A stretch of 64,000 nucleotides of DNA from JAVBKU01 sp031553875 (GTDB lineage: Bacteria > Bacteroidota > Bacteroidia > Bacteroidales > Rikenellaceae), in the NCBI GenBank assembly GCA_031553875.1, contig JAVBKU010000026.1, positions 1 to 64,000 on the forward strand, in the 5' to 3' direction. The position numbers and the translations under genes are program-made. Numbering within the stretch: the first letter of the stretch is position 1; every line of letters starts with the position of its first letter. The notes beneath the pieces were generated by a model, which was not told the origin of the DNA, ran no database searches, and saw nothing but the letters and a program-made list of their open reading frames with translations. Of the stretch, positions 25,305-35,296 are shown one piece after another.

Positions 25305-26618
25305 TCAGAAGAGTGAGTTGGTGTTGCCGTCGTCGCTCTTCTGCGTCTTTTTTTCGGTCCTGGGGTTGACCCTCTCGCGCGGCTCGTCGCTCTTTCCGGC
25401 GCGCGCCGCTGCATCCATATCGAGGGCGTATTTACCACGGCGGTTGTATGAGGGGGAGTTCTCTATATAATCGATATTGGCGTATTTGTCGTTACCGCTA
25501 CGCAGCACGAATGCCTCCGCCTTGGGAGCCTGAGGTTCCTCGCCTCCGGGAATACCCTGGCGGACCGGCGCCTGCGGCAATGCCACGGGAGGACGTGCCG
25601 GAGCCATGTTGTTGCGCTGGCCGCTATGCACCTGCGTCAAGGCCGGGATGTTGAAGCCCGTAGCTATGATGGTCATCTCTATATCGTTGCCGAGGCTCTC
25701 GTCGATCCCCGCACCCCAGATGATCTCCGCCTCGTTGCCGGCGCGCTCCTGTATGTATTCGGTGATCTGGTGCACCTCTTCGAAGGTGATCTCGTCGCCG
25801 CCTGAGGCTATATTGATAAGTATGTCTGTGGCTCCGTAGATGTCGTTATGGTTGAGCAGGGGGGAGGTCAGTGCGTTGCGCGACACCTCTATGGCCCTGT
25901 CGGAGCCGTTGGCCCTGCCCGAGCCCATCAGCGCCACGCCACTGTCGGTCATCACCGTCTTGACGTCGGCAAAGTCGACATTCACGATATTAGGGCGGGT
26001 GATGATCTCAGCTATGCCCTTCGCGGCGGTAGACAAAATATCGTTTGCCTTGCCGAACGCCTCGGTAAGGGTAAGCTTGCCGTATATCTCGTGTATGCTT
26101 TCGTTGTTGATAAGAAGCAGCGAGTCGACGTACTCTTTCATATCCTCAACACCCTTATAGGCCTGGGAAGTACGTTTGTTACCTTCGGTCTTGAACGGGA
26201 GGGTGACGATGCCCACGGTGAGTATCCCCAGCTCCTTGGCCGCCTTGGCTATCACGGGCGCGGCTCCCGTACCTGTGCCACCGCCCATCCCTGCGGTGAT
26301 GAAGACCATCTTGGTCCCCTCGCGGCGGAATATGGAGGTTATCTCGTCGAGGCTCTCGATGGCCGCGGCCCTGCCCCTCTCGGGGTTGTTGCCCGCGCCG
26401 AGCCCTTCGGTGAGGGTCTCGCCCAGGCGCACCTTGATGGGCACCTGGCTGCGGTCGAGCGCCTGGCGGTCGGTGTTACACACCATGAAGGAAACTCCTT
26501 TGATACCCCGCTCGAACATGTAGTTGACGGCATTGCTGCCGCCACCGCCCACTCCCGTGACCATTATTATCGACGGGGCGACTTTGGGTATCTCGAAATC
26601 TATGATGCTGCTTACCAT
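25305..26618 (-). CDS. ftsZ: Cell division protein FtsZ
   Basis: 437 residues. It is a tubulin-like GTPase that polymerises into the Z ring. It has the GTP-binding GVGGGGSNAVNYM (about 22-34) and tubulin signature GMGGGTGTGAAPV (about 110-122), with the catalytic T7-loop region NVDFADVKTVM. The variable C-terminal linker is about 330-420. The end (DDGNTNSLF) does not look like the E. coli FtsA/ZipA-binding peptide. It is the last gene of the division cluster, 96 bp after ftsA. Confidence 0.98.
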   Translation of the reverse strand: MVSSIIDFEIPKVAPSIIMVTGVGGGGSNAVNYMFERGIKGVSFMVCNTDRQALDRSQVPIKVRLGETLTEGLGAGNNPERGRAAAIESLDEITSIFRREGTKMVFITAGMGGGTGTGAAPVIAKAAKELGILTVGIVTLPFKTEGNKRTSQAYKGVEDMKEYVDSLLLINNESIHEIYGKLTLTEAFGKANDILSTAAKGIAEIITRPNIVNVDFADVKTVMTDSGVALMGSGRANGSDRAIEVSRNALTSPLLNHNDIYGATDILINIASGGDEITFEEVHQITEYIQERAGNEAEIIWGAGIDESLGNDIEMTIIATGFNIPALTQVHSGQRNNMAPARPPVALPQAPVRQGIPGGEEPQAPKAEAFVLRSGNDKYANIDYIENSPSYNRRGKYALDMDAAARAGKSDEPRERVNPRTEKKTQKSDDGNTNSLF

Positions 26619-26648
26619 TTTTACAGTGCTGTGTTGCCGTTATCTCTT

Positions 26649-26664
26649 AGCGGCCGGGGCCGCT
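26649..26664. other. Short perfect hairpin in the ftsA-ftsZ spacer
   Basis: AGCGGCC-GG-GGCCGCT with no U-tract, 31 nt before the ftsZ start. It could modulate ftsZ translation or be an mRNA processing site. Only the pairing is certain. Confidence 0.35.
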
Positions 26665-26714
26665 TTATATCGTTAATCTATGAGACCGCGCGTGCAGGCC
26701 TCTGACTCTCCTGA

Positions 26715-28094
26715 CTAAATATCCGTGTCGTTTATCACGTCGTCGAAGGTGTTCTTGAACGCGTTCTCCGCCTTCTTCACGAGCTTGCCGAGCCAGCCGC
26801 TCTTGCGGGGTTTGGTTTCGTAGTCCTCGTCGGGATCGTAATCGTCGGCGGATACGGTCGGCGGCACCGACTCCTTTCCTCCCACAACGGGCTGATTAAT
26901 GGAGCCCTTGGCCAGGGTATTGACCTTTTTGAGCTTTGTGGGACCCTGACCGTCCTCGAAACTCTTTATGAGCAGACCTATGGCCGTGCTGAACGCGGGG
27001 TTGTCGACTTTCTCCACGCTGGCTTCGGTCACATTATGAGCCGCGGTGCCGACCCTCACTTCGAAGCCCGTGGCCTCCCTGAAGAGCATTTCCACATCTT
27101 TGAGCGCCGCGCCGCCGCCAGTGAGCACTATGCCCGCGCGGAGCCTGCCCTTGTAACCCGACTCCTCGATCTCCTCCATGACGAATTCCACGATGTCCAT
27201 CATCCTCGACTCCACGATCAGCGAGAGCTGCTGGAGCGATATCTCCTTGGCATCGCGTGGCGAGAGGCCCTTGATGGTGACGTATTTGTCGGAGGGGACG
27301 TTCTTGCTATATGCCGAGCCGTAGTTGACCTTGAGCTTCTCTATATGGCGCTCGAGTATGCCATACGAGCGTATATCCTTGTTTATCGCACTGCTACCCA
27401 GGGGTATAACGGCCATATAGCGCACCTGGTCCTCGAAATAGATGCAGAGGTCGGTGGTCCCACCCCCTATGTCGACCACGGCCACGCCCAGCTCCCTCTC
27501 GTCGGGGGTAGTCACGGCCGATGCCGCCGCCAGGGCGTTGAGGTGGAGCTTCATCTGCTTCACGCCCACCCTGTCGAGCGCCTTACCCACGCGGCCCACG
27601 GCCTCGGAGTTGCCTATCACGAAGTTGAAGTTGGCGTCGAGCTTCTTGCCGAACATGCCCACGGGCTGCGAGGTCTCCTCGTCGTCGACTAAGTAGTTCT
27701 GGGGTATGATCTCTATTATCTTCTCGCCCACGGCGGCCTGCACGTTGCGCATGCTCTCGTTGAGGCGGTCCACGTCCTCTTTCTTGATCTCGGTATCCTT
27801 ACCCACGAACACGTGGTAGTGCTGCCTGACACAGTGTATATGCTGGCCAGAGATGCCCGCATAGGCCTCCACGATACCCGCGCCCAATTCTCCCTCCACT
27901 TCGGCCATGGCTTCCTTGAGCGACTGGGCCACCAGCTCGATATTCTTGATCTCGCCGCGCGATACTCCCTGCGATTCCTTCGACACGCAGGCCACCACGT
28001 CGAGCTTGCCTCCCTCGCCGCGTGCGCCGATTGCCGTCACCACGGTATTGGTCCCGAGGTCTATCGCGGCTATATATTCCTTATCCGTAAACAT
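26715..28094 (-). CDS. ftsA: Cell division protein FtsA
   Basis: 459 residues. It is an actin-family ATPase that anchors FtsZ to the membrane. It starts with the phosphate-1 motif IAAIDLGTNTVV, has the SHS2/1C insertion (about 85-165), the second phosphate loop VVDIGGGTTDLCIY, and the adenosine motif GIVLTGGGAALKDVEMLF. A basic, aromatic stretch (PRKSGWLGKLVKKAENAFK) near the C-terminus is a probable membrane-targeting helix. It lies between ftsQ (54 bp) and ftsZ. Confidence 0.97.
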   Translation of the reverse strand: MFTDKEYIAAIDLGTNTVVTAIGARGEGGKLDVVACVSKESQGVSRGEIKNIELVAQSLKEAMAEVEGELGAGIVEAYAGISGQHIHCVRQHYHVFVGKDTEIKKEDVDRLNESMRNVQAAVGEKIIEIIPQNYLVDDEETSQPVGMFGKKLDANFNFVIGNSEAVGRVGKALDRVGVKQMKLHLNALAAASAVTTPDERELGVAVVDIGGGTTDLCIYFEDQVRYMAVIPLGSSAINKDIRSYGILERHIEKLKVNYGSAYSKNVPSDKYVTIKGLSPRDAKEISLQQLSLIVESRMMDIVEFVMEEIEESGYKGRLRAGIVLTGGGAALKDVEMLFREATGFEVRVGTAAHNVTEASVEKVDNPAFSTAIGLLIKSFEDGQGPTKLKKVNTLAKGSINQPVVGGKESVPPTVSADDYDPDEDYETKPRKSGWLGKLVKKAENAFKNTFDDVINDTDI

Positions 28095-28148
28095 ATCACC
28101 TATAAGTGATTATCGTTTGTATTTCTTCTTCAAAAACCATCGGGTCCG

Positions 28149-29027
28149 CTATCTCGTACAGACCACCTGCCCCTCGTAGCGGAGGTTGATGTAACCCACG
28201 CTGTCCCATCCCACGTACCTCAATCCGTTGCGGTAGAAGGAATTGAGCTTGTCAAGCTTCATCTTAAACCCGTCTAACGACCCCAGCATTATCACATGCT
28301 CGCCCGCCCTGGGCACTATCTCCACCTGGTAGTCGAGCCCCTCTGAAAACGGCTCGGGCGCTTCCGTTCCGCCTCCGGTCATTCCCGGTCCCTCGCCGGC
28401 GACATTTATCTGCACTATCTGATCCCTCCAAAAAGGGTCAGAATTAACGAATTTCACAAAATTAATCAGTTTATACAAAAACAAATAACTTTTGGACAAC
28501 TTTTTTTGACCCTCGGGGACGCTCTCCTCAAGATATCCCACATACCCGTCGGGAAAAGGCAACGGGAAATCGCCCGTTACCACCGGCACGTAGACCGTAA
28601 AGTGCTTCTGCACAGGGAGTATAAAGCCGTCGTCGGCTACGTAGAAGCTCTCTCCCGCGCTTCTCTGCACCCTCATCTCCGGCTCCCTCTGCGAGAGGGT
28701 TATATTGACGTATCCGTCGGAAGAGGTGTAGACGTTCACGTCCTTCACGAAACCCCGCCCCGCGACGAATTTTTTGACCCCGGCGGTATTTATCGAGTAG
28801 AGCTCCTCATCGCGGAACTTCATCCCCTCTTTTATGAACCATCCCCTGACCATGGCCGCGGTGACGAAACCTCTCTCCAGGCTGTCCCTCACCGTAACCC
28901 TCACGCCCTTGCACAGCAGGGTATCGCGCTTACGGCCGCAGTACGAGGCGGCCACGCACACGTAGCCGATGATACACCCCCACAACAGCAGGTGCATCGC
29001 AAACCTCATCCATCGCTTAACGGCCAT
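28149..29027 (-). CDS. ftsQ: Cell division protein FtsQ/DivIB
   Basis: 292 residues. It is a bitopic inner-membrane divisome protein: a short cytoplasmic N-terminus, one membrane helix (about 9-28), then a periplasmic POTRA-like domain (about 40-110) and the FtsQ beta domain. Sequence conservation in this family is low; the call rests on topology, fold pattern (VNITLSQREPEMRV, FYVADDGFILPV) and position between murC and ftsA. Confidence 0.88.
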   Translation of the reverse strand: MAVKRWMRFAMHLLLWGCIIGYVCVAASYCGRKRDTLLCKGVRVTVRDSLERGFVTAAMVRGWFIKEGMKFRDEELYSINTAGVKKFVAGRGFVKDVNVYTSSDGYVNITLSQREPEMRVQRSAGESFYVADDGFILPVQKHFTVYVPVVTGDFPLPFPDGYVGYLEESVPEGQKKLSKSYLFLYKLINFVKFVNSDPFWRDQIVQINVAGEGPGMTGGGTEAPEPFSEGLDYQVEIVPRAGEHVIMLGSLDGFKMKLDKLNSFYRNGLRYVGWDSVGYINLRYEGQVVCTR

Positions 29028-29095
29028 AAGTGTCTGATTTTATTTAGGCAATAACTATTGTGAATACTAACCGGTTACACAAATTTTGCAAAGAT

Positions 29096-29310
29096 TTTTC
29101 TTCGTTACCTTTTGTTCGCGCAAAAGGTAACCTAAAACGCGCCGCCTGCGGATATTTACTGACGCGCGACTCCTCCATCCTAAAACGTCGAACTCCTCCT
29201 TTTTAGCGAGACCTTCGTCCCCGCTAACAGTCGTTAAACACAGCGTCGTTTTTTAACGGATTCCCTCGCCGCGCGTCCGGGCGTAAATAGTCCGCAATTG
29301 GCGGAAGATT
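29096..29310 (+). repeat. Family A structured repeat, copy A3
   Basis: Inserted between murC and ftsQ, so the operon mRNA carries its reverse complement. The closing arms are GACGCGCGAC/GCCGCGCGTC, differing from A1/A2 by compensated changes. The leading hairpin is GTTACCTTTTG...CAAAAGGTAAC, with an extra compensated pair (GTTACC/GGTAAC). It explains most of the 330-bp gap. Confidence 0.87.
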
Positions 29311-29357
29311 AAAATACACTTAAAATTATGATTAATATCGTATAATTTTTGTGCGTA

Positions 29358-30737
29358 TTAGTTTTTTCCCGCAGGCAACCGTTCCAGCAGCTCCGCGATC
29401 TTACCGCAGAAATTATCTATATCGCCTGCCCCGAAGGTGACCAGCAGTTCGGGGTTTTCGTTCTCTATCGTGTTCAACAAATCCGCCTTCTCAACTATCT
29501 TTCCGGGAACTGTCATCTCCCTCAATATCATCTGAGAATCCACTCCCTCGATAGGCTCCTCGCGGGCCGGGTATATGGGTAGCAGCCACGCCTCGTGGGC
29601 AAGCGACAGGGCCTCGGCGAATTCCTTGTAGAAATCTGCCGTGCGGGTGTAGAGGTGGGGTTGGAATATGGCGGTGAGCTTCCTATCGGGGAACATCGCC
29701 CTCACCGAAGAGATAGCCGCCTTCAACTCCTCGGGGTGGTGGGCGTAGTCGTCCATATATATGTGGCCGGGGGTGTTGAGGTAGAAGTCGAAGCGGCGCT
29801 TCACTCCGCGGAACGAGGCTATGGCCTCCTTCAATTTCTCTTCGTCGAAGCCTGCCACCCACAACAGGGCCACGGCGGCGATGCAGTTCTCTATATTGAC
29901 CCTGCCGGGAATACCCAGCGTACACCCCTTTATCGTGCGGTCGGGGCACACTATGTCGAATTTGTAATAGCCGCCCTCCTGCAACTCTATGTTCTCGGCG
30001 AAAAAGTCGCCCCTGTTATCGTCGAGGGCATAGCTGAAGGCCCTGATATGGGGATTGGGTATGCGCAGCGGAGTGTCGCACTTGATGATGACCGCGCCTC
30101 CGGGCTTGATCTGCGAGATGAATTTCTCGAAAGCCTCCTTCACCGCCTCATGCGTACCGTAAATATCCAAGTGGTCGGCATCGGCAGCGGTGATCACGGC
30201 TACGTCGGGGTAGAGCTGGAGGAACGAGCGGTCGTACTCGTCGGCCTCCACGGAGAGCCTGTCACCCTTACCCAGCACGAGGTTGGTGTCGAAGTTTTTG
30301 GATATGCCTCCTAAGAAAGCGCTTCCGCCGCCGCCCGCCACGTGGTTGAACCATGCGGTCATGGTGGTGGTGGTGGTCTTCCCGTGGGTACCCGCAATAG
30401 CCATCACATACTTGCCGCGGGCGATGACCCCCAGCATAGCCGAGCGCTTCACGATCTCGAAGCCCTTGTCCACGAAGTATAGGTACTCGCTGTGGTCAGA
30501 GGGGATGGCGGGGGTGTAGACCACGAGGGTCGAGGCCTTGTCGAGGAAGGGCACGGGGATAAGGCCCACGCTGTCGTCATAGTGTATCGCCGCGCCCTCC
30601 GCCTCAAGCTCGCGGGTGAGAGGAGTGGCCACACGGTCGTATCCCGCCACCGGCAGGCCCTCGTGCATGAAAAAGCGGGCTATAGCGCTCATGCCGATGC
30701 CGCCGATACCTATGAAATATACCCTTTTGAAGTCCAT
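29358..30737 (-). CDS. murC: UDP-N-acetylmuramate-L-alanine ligase MurC
   Basis: 459 residues. It adds L-Ala to UDP-MurNAc. It has the N-terminal Rossmann motif GIGGIGMSAIARFF (about 10-23), ATP-binding GTHGKTTTTTM (about 112-122), and the Mur ligase ADEYDRSF and DDYAHHPEE signatures. It lies in the division/cell-wall cluster between murG and ftsQ with an A repeat on each side. Confidence 0.98.
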   Translation of the reverse strand: MDFKRVYFIGIGGIGMSAIARFFMHEGLPVAGYDRVATPLTRELEAEGAAIHYDDSVGLIPVPFLDKASTLVVYTPAIPSDHSEYLYFVDKGFEIVKRSAMLGVIARGKYVMAIAGTHGKTTTTTMTAWFNHVAGGGGSAFLGGISKNFDTNLVLGKGDRLSVEADEYDRSFLQLYPDVAVITAADADHLDIYGTHEAVKEAFEKFISQIKPGGAVIIKCDTPLRIPNPHIRAFSYALDDNRGDFFAENIELQEGGYYKFDIVCPDRTIKGCTLGIPGRVNIENCIAAVALLWVAGFDEEKLKEAIASFRGVKRRFDFYLNTPGHIYMDDYAHHPEELKAAISSVRAMFPDRKLTAIFQPHLYTRTADFYKEFAEALSLAHEAWLLPIYPAREEPIEGVDSQMILREMTVPGKIVEKADLLNTIENENPELLVTFGAGDIDNFCGKIAELLERLPAGKN

Positions 30738-30766
30738 ATATCTATTTTTCTATCCTATACATTAAA

Positions 30767-30980
30767 TTTCTTCGTACCTTTTGTACGCGCAAAAGGTACT
30801 GCCAAAACGCGCCGCCTGCGGATATTTACTGACTTGCGGCTCCTCCATCCTAAAACGTCGAACTCCTCCTTTTTAGCGGGACCTTCGTCCCCGCTAACAG
30901 TCGTTAAACACAGCGTCGTTTTTTAACGGATTACCTCGCCGCGCGTCCGGGCGTAAATATTCCACAATTGGCGGAAGTTC
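30767..30980 (+). repeat. Family A structured repeat, copy A4
   Basis: Between murG and murC. Closing arms are GACTTGCGGC/GCCGCGCGTC. The inner hairpin is TAGCGGGAC-CTTC-GTCCCCGCTA. It ends at ATTGGCGGAAG, 13 bp before the murG stop codon. Confidence 0.87.
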
Positions 30981-30992
30981 AAAACAATTAAT

Positions 30993-32105
30993 TTATCTCT
31001 TCCCCGCCGCCTTGATTATCTCCTCGGCCACCCTATCGGCTGAATCGGGGATGCCCAGCGAGAGGATATTTTTCCTCAACTGCTCCATCTTATCCTTGTC
31101 CTGCAGGAGGTTCAGAGCTTCGGGGATCACCTTGTCGGCCGCCTCGGCGTCCGGCACCATCATGGCTGCGCCCTTTTCGACCAGGGCCATAGCGTTTTTG
31201 GTCTGGTGATCCTCTGCCACGTTGGGCGAGGGCACGAAGATGGTCGGCTTGCCCACAAGGCACAACTCCGACACCGTCCCGGCCCCCGAGCGGCCCACCA
31301 CCACGCCTGCGGCGGCGTATGCCAGGTCCATCCTCTCGATAAAGGCCCTGCGCCATATCCCAGAATCGGCGTGCACGGCCATAAAAGCGTCCATCTCCTT
31401 CTCGTAGTATTTACCCGTCTGCCAGATCACCTGCACCTTGCCGTCATGCACTATCGCGTCGACCCAACGCTTCATCATCTCGTTGAGCGTCCTGGTGCCG
31501 AGGCTGCCTCCCACAACGAGTATAACCGGCTTCGCTACATCGAAACCGAAATATTCCATAGCCTCGCCTCTCTTGTCTGCGGAAGAGGAGAAACTCCCGC
31601 GCAGGGGATTGCCCGTCATCACTATCTTATCCGCCGGGAAGAACTTCTGCATCCCATCGTATGCCACGCAGATGCGACGGGCACGGCGAGCTAACAGTTT
31701 GTTGGTCAGGCCCGCATATGAGTTCTGTTCCTGTATCACAGTGGGAACGCCCATGCCCTGCGCGCTCCACAGCACCGGGGCGCTGGCATACCCCCCGAAA
31801 CCCGCCACCACATGTGCGCCGAAGCCCTTTATTATCCCTTTTGCCCTGTGCAGGCTGCGTAAAACTTTGAAGGGTAACATCAGGTTGGACAGCGACAGCT
31901 TTCTCTGTAACCCCGCCACCGGCAGGCCCTTGATATTGTATCCCAACGCTGGCACCTTCTCCATCTCCATCTTACCCTCCGCACCCACAAAAAGTACCTC
32001 CACACCGTCGCCCAGCTTGCGCTTCAACGCTTCTGCCACCGACACCGCCGGGTAGATATGCCCCCCTGTGCCGCCGCCGCTGAGAATAACCTTGAGTTTG
32101 CCCAT
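30993..32105 (-). CDS. murG: Lipid II synthase MurG (GlcNAc transferase)
   Basis: 370 residues. It is a GT28 glycosyltransferase transferring GlcNAc to lipid I at the inner face of the cytoplasmic membrane. It has G-loops SGGGTGGHIYPA (about 9-20) and VAGFGGYAS (about 100), with the UDP-GlcNAc region GRSGAGTVSELCLVGKPTIFVP (about 270-290). It lies in the cell-wall cluster between ftsW and murC. Confidence 0.98.
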   Translation of the reverse strand: MGKLKVILSGGGTGGHIYPAVSVAEALKRKLGDGVEVLFVGAEGKMEMEKVPALGYNIKGLPVAGLQRKLSLSNLMLPFKVLRSLHRAKGIIKGFGAHVVAGFGGYASAPVLWSAQGMGVPTVIQEQNSYAGLTNKLLARRARRICVAYDGMQKFFPADKIVMTGNPLRGSFSSSADKRGEAMEYFGFDVAKPVILVVGGSLGTRTLNEMMKRWVDAIVHDGKVQVIWQTGKYYEKEMDAFMAVHADSGIWRRAFIERMDLAYAAAGVVVGRSGAGTVSELCLVGKPTIFVPSPNVAEDHQTKNAMALVEKGAAMMVPDAEAADKVIPEALNLLQDKDKMEQLRKNILSLGIPDSADRVAEEIIKAAGKR

Positions 32106-32142
32106 ATATCGAATTATTTATAACTGTTCAAAATCGTAAAGT

Positions 32143-32357
32143 ATTTCCTCGTACCTTTTGTTCGCGCAAAAGGTACTGCCAAAACGCGCCGCCTGCGGAT
32201 ATTTACTGACGCGCGGCTCCTACATCCTAAAACGTCGAACTCCGCCTTTTTAGTCAGGCCTACGACCTGCCTAACAGTCGTTAGACACAGCGTCGTTTTT
32301 TAACGGATTCCCTCGCCTCCCGTCCGGGCGTAAATAGTCCGCAACTGGCGGAAGATT
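32143..32357 (+). repeat. Family A structured repeat, copy A5
   Basis: Between ftsW and murG. Closing arms GACGCGCGGC/GCCTCCCGTC have two mismatches. The inner stem is the CAGG/CCTG version, as in A1/A2, whereas its neighbours A4 and A6 have CGGG/CCCG. Confidence 0.87.
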
Positions 32358-32380
32358 ATAAGGTACTTCGTAATTATTTT

Positions 32381-33658
32381 CTATCCCCTCTCCAACAGCG
32401 ATTCGCCCCGTGGCCTGTCGAAAGACTGTTCCTTGACCTGGCGGCTCACCCCCAGGATCATCCCCAGGGCTATACCGTTGAAAAGCAGCGACGATCCCCC
32501 GAGGCTTATCAGCGGCAGAGTCTGGCCCGTGACAGGGAATATCCCCACCGACACCATCATATTCACCAGAGCCTGCATCGTTATCATCAGGCTCAGGCCC
32601 AGCACCAGCAGGCTCGGGAATGCCGTGCCGCACTTCTCGAAGATAAGTATCGCGCGAAAAAATATCCACAAGTATAACAGCAGTACCCCCGCCGCCCCCG
32701 CGAGGCCGTACTCCTCGACGATAAAGGCGTAGGCGAAGTCGGAGTATGAGTGCGGCAGGTTGGAGCGCTGGGTGCTGTTGCCCGGCCCCTTGCCTATGAT
32801 CCCCCCGGTGGCTATGGCGATCTGCGCCTGCTCCCTCTGGAGGTTGTCGGCGGGATCGCCCTCATCGGCCTCGCCGATACCCGCGTACGACTCTATGCGG
32901 TTGACCCACGTATTGGCACGGCCCACGCCTGTGACGGCCATAAGCGACACCGCCAACACCAGCACCACCCCGATTATCACGAGCAGGCGAAACAGCTCGC
33001 TCATCTTCACCCTCCCTATGTAGAGCATTATCCAGCAGGTGAGGAATGTGATGGCGGCGGTGGAGAAATTGGAAAAGAATATCAGGCCGCAGGAGACCAC
33101 CACCGGAAGTAACAACGGCAGGGTCGTACCCAGAAGTATATCGCGGTTCTTTTCGTAATGCTTGCGCCAGTCGGCTATAGAGAACGAGGGCAGCAGGCGC
33201 ATCTTGTCGATCTTACTCTGCCTCACGGCCAGGGCGCGCGCAAGCAATGCCACCAACGCCACCCTCACCGCGTCGGAGGGCTGGAATGTGAGCCCCACTA
33301 TCGGGATACGTATCCAGCGGGCGGCGCTGTTGAGGTTGACCCCCATCACGAACGTGAGTGCCATAAAAGCCAGCGACACCAGAAAGGCGGGCATGATCCA
33401 CTTGTAGTAGACCTGGTAGTTGATCCTGTGTATCAAGACCATCAGCGCGAAGCCCATGCATATATGGGTGAACTGCGAGAATACGAAGCGCGTGGTATCG
33501 CCCCCGGCCTTACTGTAGGCCATCGAGGCGGTGGAGGAGTATACCACCAGCAGGGACATCACAGCCAGAGCCGTGACGATTATCCACAGCACGCTGTCGC
33601 CGCCGAACAATCGTCCTAACGAGAGTCCCCTTGGAGTATCACTGCTCTCCTGAGCCAT
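32381..33658 (-). CDS. ftsW: Peptidoglycan polymerase / division protein FtsW
   Basis: 425 residues. It is a SEDS-family membrane glycosyltransferase that polymerises lipid II at the septum. About ten hydrophobic helices span about 28-400. It has the SEDS-typical STQRSNLPHSYSDFAYAFIVEEYG (about 285-308) and the C-terminal VTGQTLPLISLGGSSLLFNGIALGMILGVSR. FtsW rather than RodA is favoured by its place in the dcw cluster. Confidence 0.95.
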   Translation of the reverse strand: MAQESSDTPRGLSLGRLFGGDSVLWIIVTALAVMSLLVVYSSTASMAYSKAGGDTTRFVFSQFTHICMGFALMVLIHRINYQVYYKWIMPAFLVSLAFMALTFVMGVNLNSAARWIRIPIVGLTFQPSDAVRVALVALLARALAVRQSKIDKMRLLPSFSIADWRKHYEKNRDILLGTTLPLLLPVVVSCGLIFFSNFSTAAITFLTCWIMLYIGRVKMSELFRLLVIIGVVLVLAVSLMAVTGVGRANTWVNRIESYAGIGEADEGDPADNLQREQAQIAIATGGIIGKGPGNSTQRSNLPHSYSDFAYAFIVEEYGLAGAAGVLLLYLWIFFRAILIFEKCGTAFPSLLVLGLSLMITMQALVNMMVSVGIFPVTGQTLPLISLGGSSLLFNGIALGMILGVSRQVKEQSFDRPRGESLLERG

Positions 33659-33713
33659 ATATTATTGTTAATTATAAGACTATTGTTTATTGTAAATCAC
33701 CAAAAACACCTGG

Positions 33714-33928
33714 TTTTTCTTCGTACCTTTTGTTCGCGCAAAAGGTACTACCAAAACGCGCCGCCTGCGGATATTTACTGACGCGCGGCTCCTACATCCT
33801 AAAACGTCGAACTCCTCCTTTTTAGCGGGATCTTCGCCCCCGCTAACAGTCGTTAGACACAGCGTCGTTTTTTAACGGATTCCCTCGCCACACGTCCGGG
33901 CGTAAATATCCACAATTGGCGGAAGATT
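33714..33928 (+). repeat. Family A structured repeat, copy A6
   Basis: Between murD and ftsW. Closing arms GACGCGCGGC/GCCACACGTC have two mismatches. The inner stem is CGGG/CCCG. The conserved core matches the other copies closely. Confidence 0.87.
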
Positions 33929-33954
33929 TAAAAACCCCACCCTGATACAATCCC

Positions 33955-35289
33955 CTACAACTTATCCACCCACTCCTTGAACTGCCGGCCCCTGTCTTCA
34001 TAGTTTTTGAAGAGGTCGAAGCTGGCGCATGCGGGCGAGAGCAACACCGTGTCGCCCTTCTTCGCCGCCGCGCGGGCAGCCCTCATAGCCTCCTCGAGCG
34101 AATGGGTGTCGGCGATAACAGGCACCTTGCCTTCGAAAGCCTTGACGAGCTTCTCATTGTCCACTCCCATGCATATCAGGGCCTTCACCTTTTCTTCCGC
34201 CAACTTATAGAGGACGGAGTAGTCATTACCCTTATCCGTTCCGCCGGCTATCCACACCGTGGGCGTACGCATACTTTCCAACGCGTACCACACCGAGTCG
34301 ACATTGGTGGCCTTGGAGTCATTGATATAGCGCACCCCGTTCACCGTTCTCACCTCCTCGAGGCGGTGCTCCACGCCTTTGAAATTCTCGAGCGTCTTTA
34401 TGATGCTCTCCACCGGCACTCCCGCTGAGATGGCAGCCATAGAGGCGGCCATCACGTTGTACATATTGTGCGTGCCCTGTATCTTCAGCCTGTCGGCGGA
34501 CAGGGTCATACCCACCCCGCCCACGTTTATCGTTATCACCCCGCCAACGAAGGCCCCACCCTGGGCGTTGCTTTTTTTGGCGGTGAAGGGAAGTATCCTC
34601 ATGGGCAACTGCTGCGAACCGATGTTCGACATTGTGTGGTAGTCGTCGGTACAGTATATGAACGTGTCGCCCTCCCTCTGGTTCTGCAATATGCGGAACT
34701 TGCTGTTTACATAGTTCTGCAGCTGGTAATCGTAGCGGTCGAGGTGGTCGGGGGTGATGTTGAGCAACACCCCCACGTCGGCCCTGAAGCGGAACATGCC
34801 GTCGAGCTGGAAGCTGCTCAGCTCTATGACGTACCAGTCATGCTCGGCGGTGGCCACGCTAAGAGCGAAGCTCTCGCCGATATTTCCCGCCAGACCCACG
34901 TTGAATCCCGCGTCGCGAAGCATCTCGTAGGCGAGCGTGGTGGTGGTGGTCTTGCCGTTAGAGCCGGTTATGCAGATGGTCTTGGCCTTGGTATATCTTC
35001 CAGCGAACTCTATCTCCGAAACAATGGGCACACCGCCCGCGCGCAAGGCCTGCACCATGGGCGCCTTGTCGGGAATGCCGGGGCTTTTGACCACTTCGTC
35101 GGCATTAAGTATAAGCTCTTCGGTATGCTTCCCTTCCTCGAAAGGTATCTCCCACTTGGCGAGTATCTTCTTATACTTACCCTCCAACTTCCCCATGTCC
35201 GACAGGAATACGTCGAACCCCTTTACCTTTGCCAGCACAGCCGCGCCGCAACCGCTCTCCCCCCCGCCGAGGACAACAATTCTCTTCAT
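33955..35289 (-). CDS. murD: UDP-N-acetylmuramoylalanine-D-glutamate ligase MurD
   Basis: 444 residues. It adds D-Glu to UDP-MurNAc-L-Ala. It starts with GGGESGCGAAVLAK, and has ATP-binding GSNGKTTTTTLAYEML (about 109-124), YVIELSSFQLDG, NITPDHLDRY and INDSKATNVDS. It follows mraY by 7 bp, so the two are likely translated from one transcript. Confidence 0.98.
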   Translation of the reverse strand: MKRIVVLGGGESGCGAAVLAKVKGFDVFLSDMGKLEGKYKKILAKWEIPFEEGKHTEELILNADEVVKSPGIPDKAPMVQALRAGGVPIVSEIEFAGRYTKAKTICITGSNGKTTTTTLAYEMLRDAGFNVGLAGNIGESFALSVATAEHDWYVIELSSFQLDGMFRFRADVGVLLNITPDHLDRYDYQLQNYVNSKFRILQNQREGDTFIYCTDDYHTMSNIGSQQLPMRILPFTAKKSNAQGGAFVGGVITINVGGVGMTLSADRLKIQGTHNMYNVMAASMAAISAGVPVESIIKTLENFKGVEHRLEEVRTVNGVRYINDSKATNVDSVWYALESMRTPTVWIAGGTDKGNDYSVLYKLAEEKVKALICMGVDNEKLVKAFEGKVPVIADTHSLEEAMRAARAAAKKGDTVLLSPACASFDLFKNYEDRGRQFKEWVDKL

Positions 35290-35296
35290 TTTTATC

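Noticed and set aside
49..33928. Family A repeats as a CRISPR array
   Set aside because: Copies are about 210 bp, scattered over tens of kb between genes, with no short regular repeat-spacer pattern and no cas genes.
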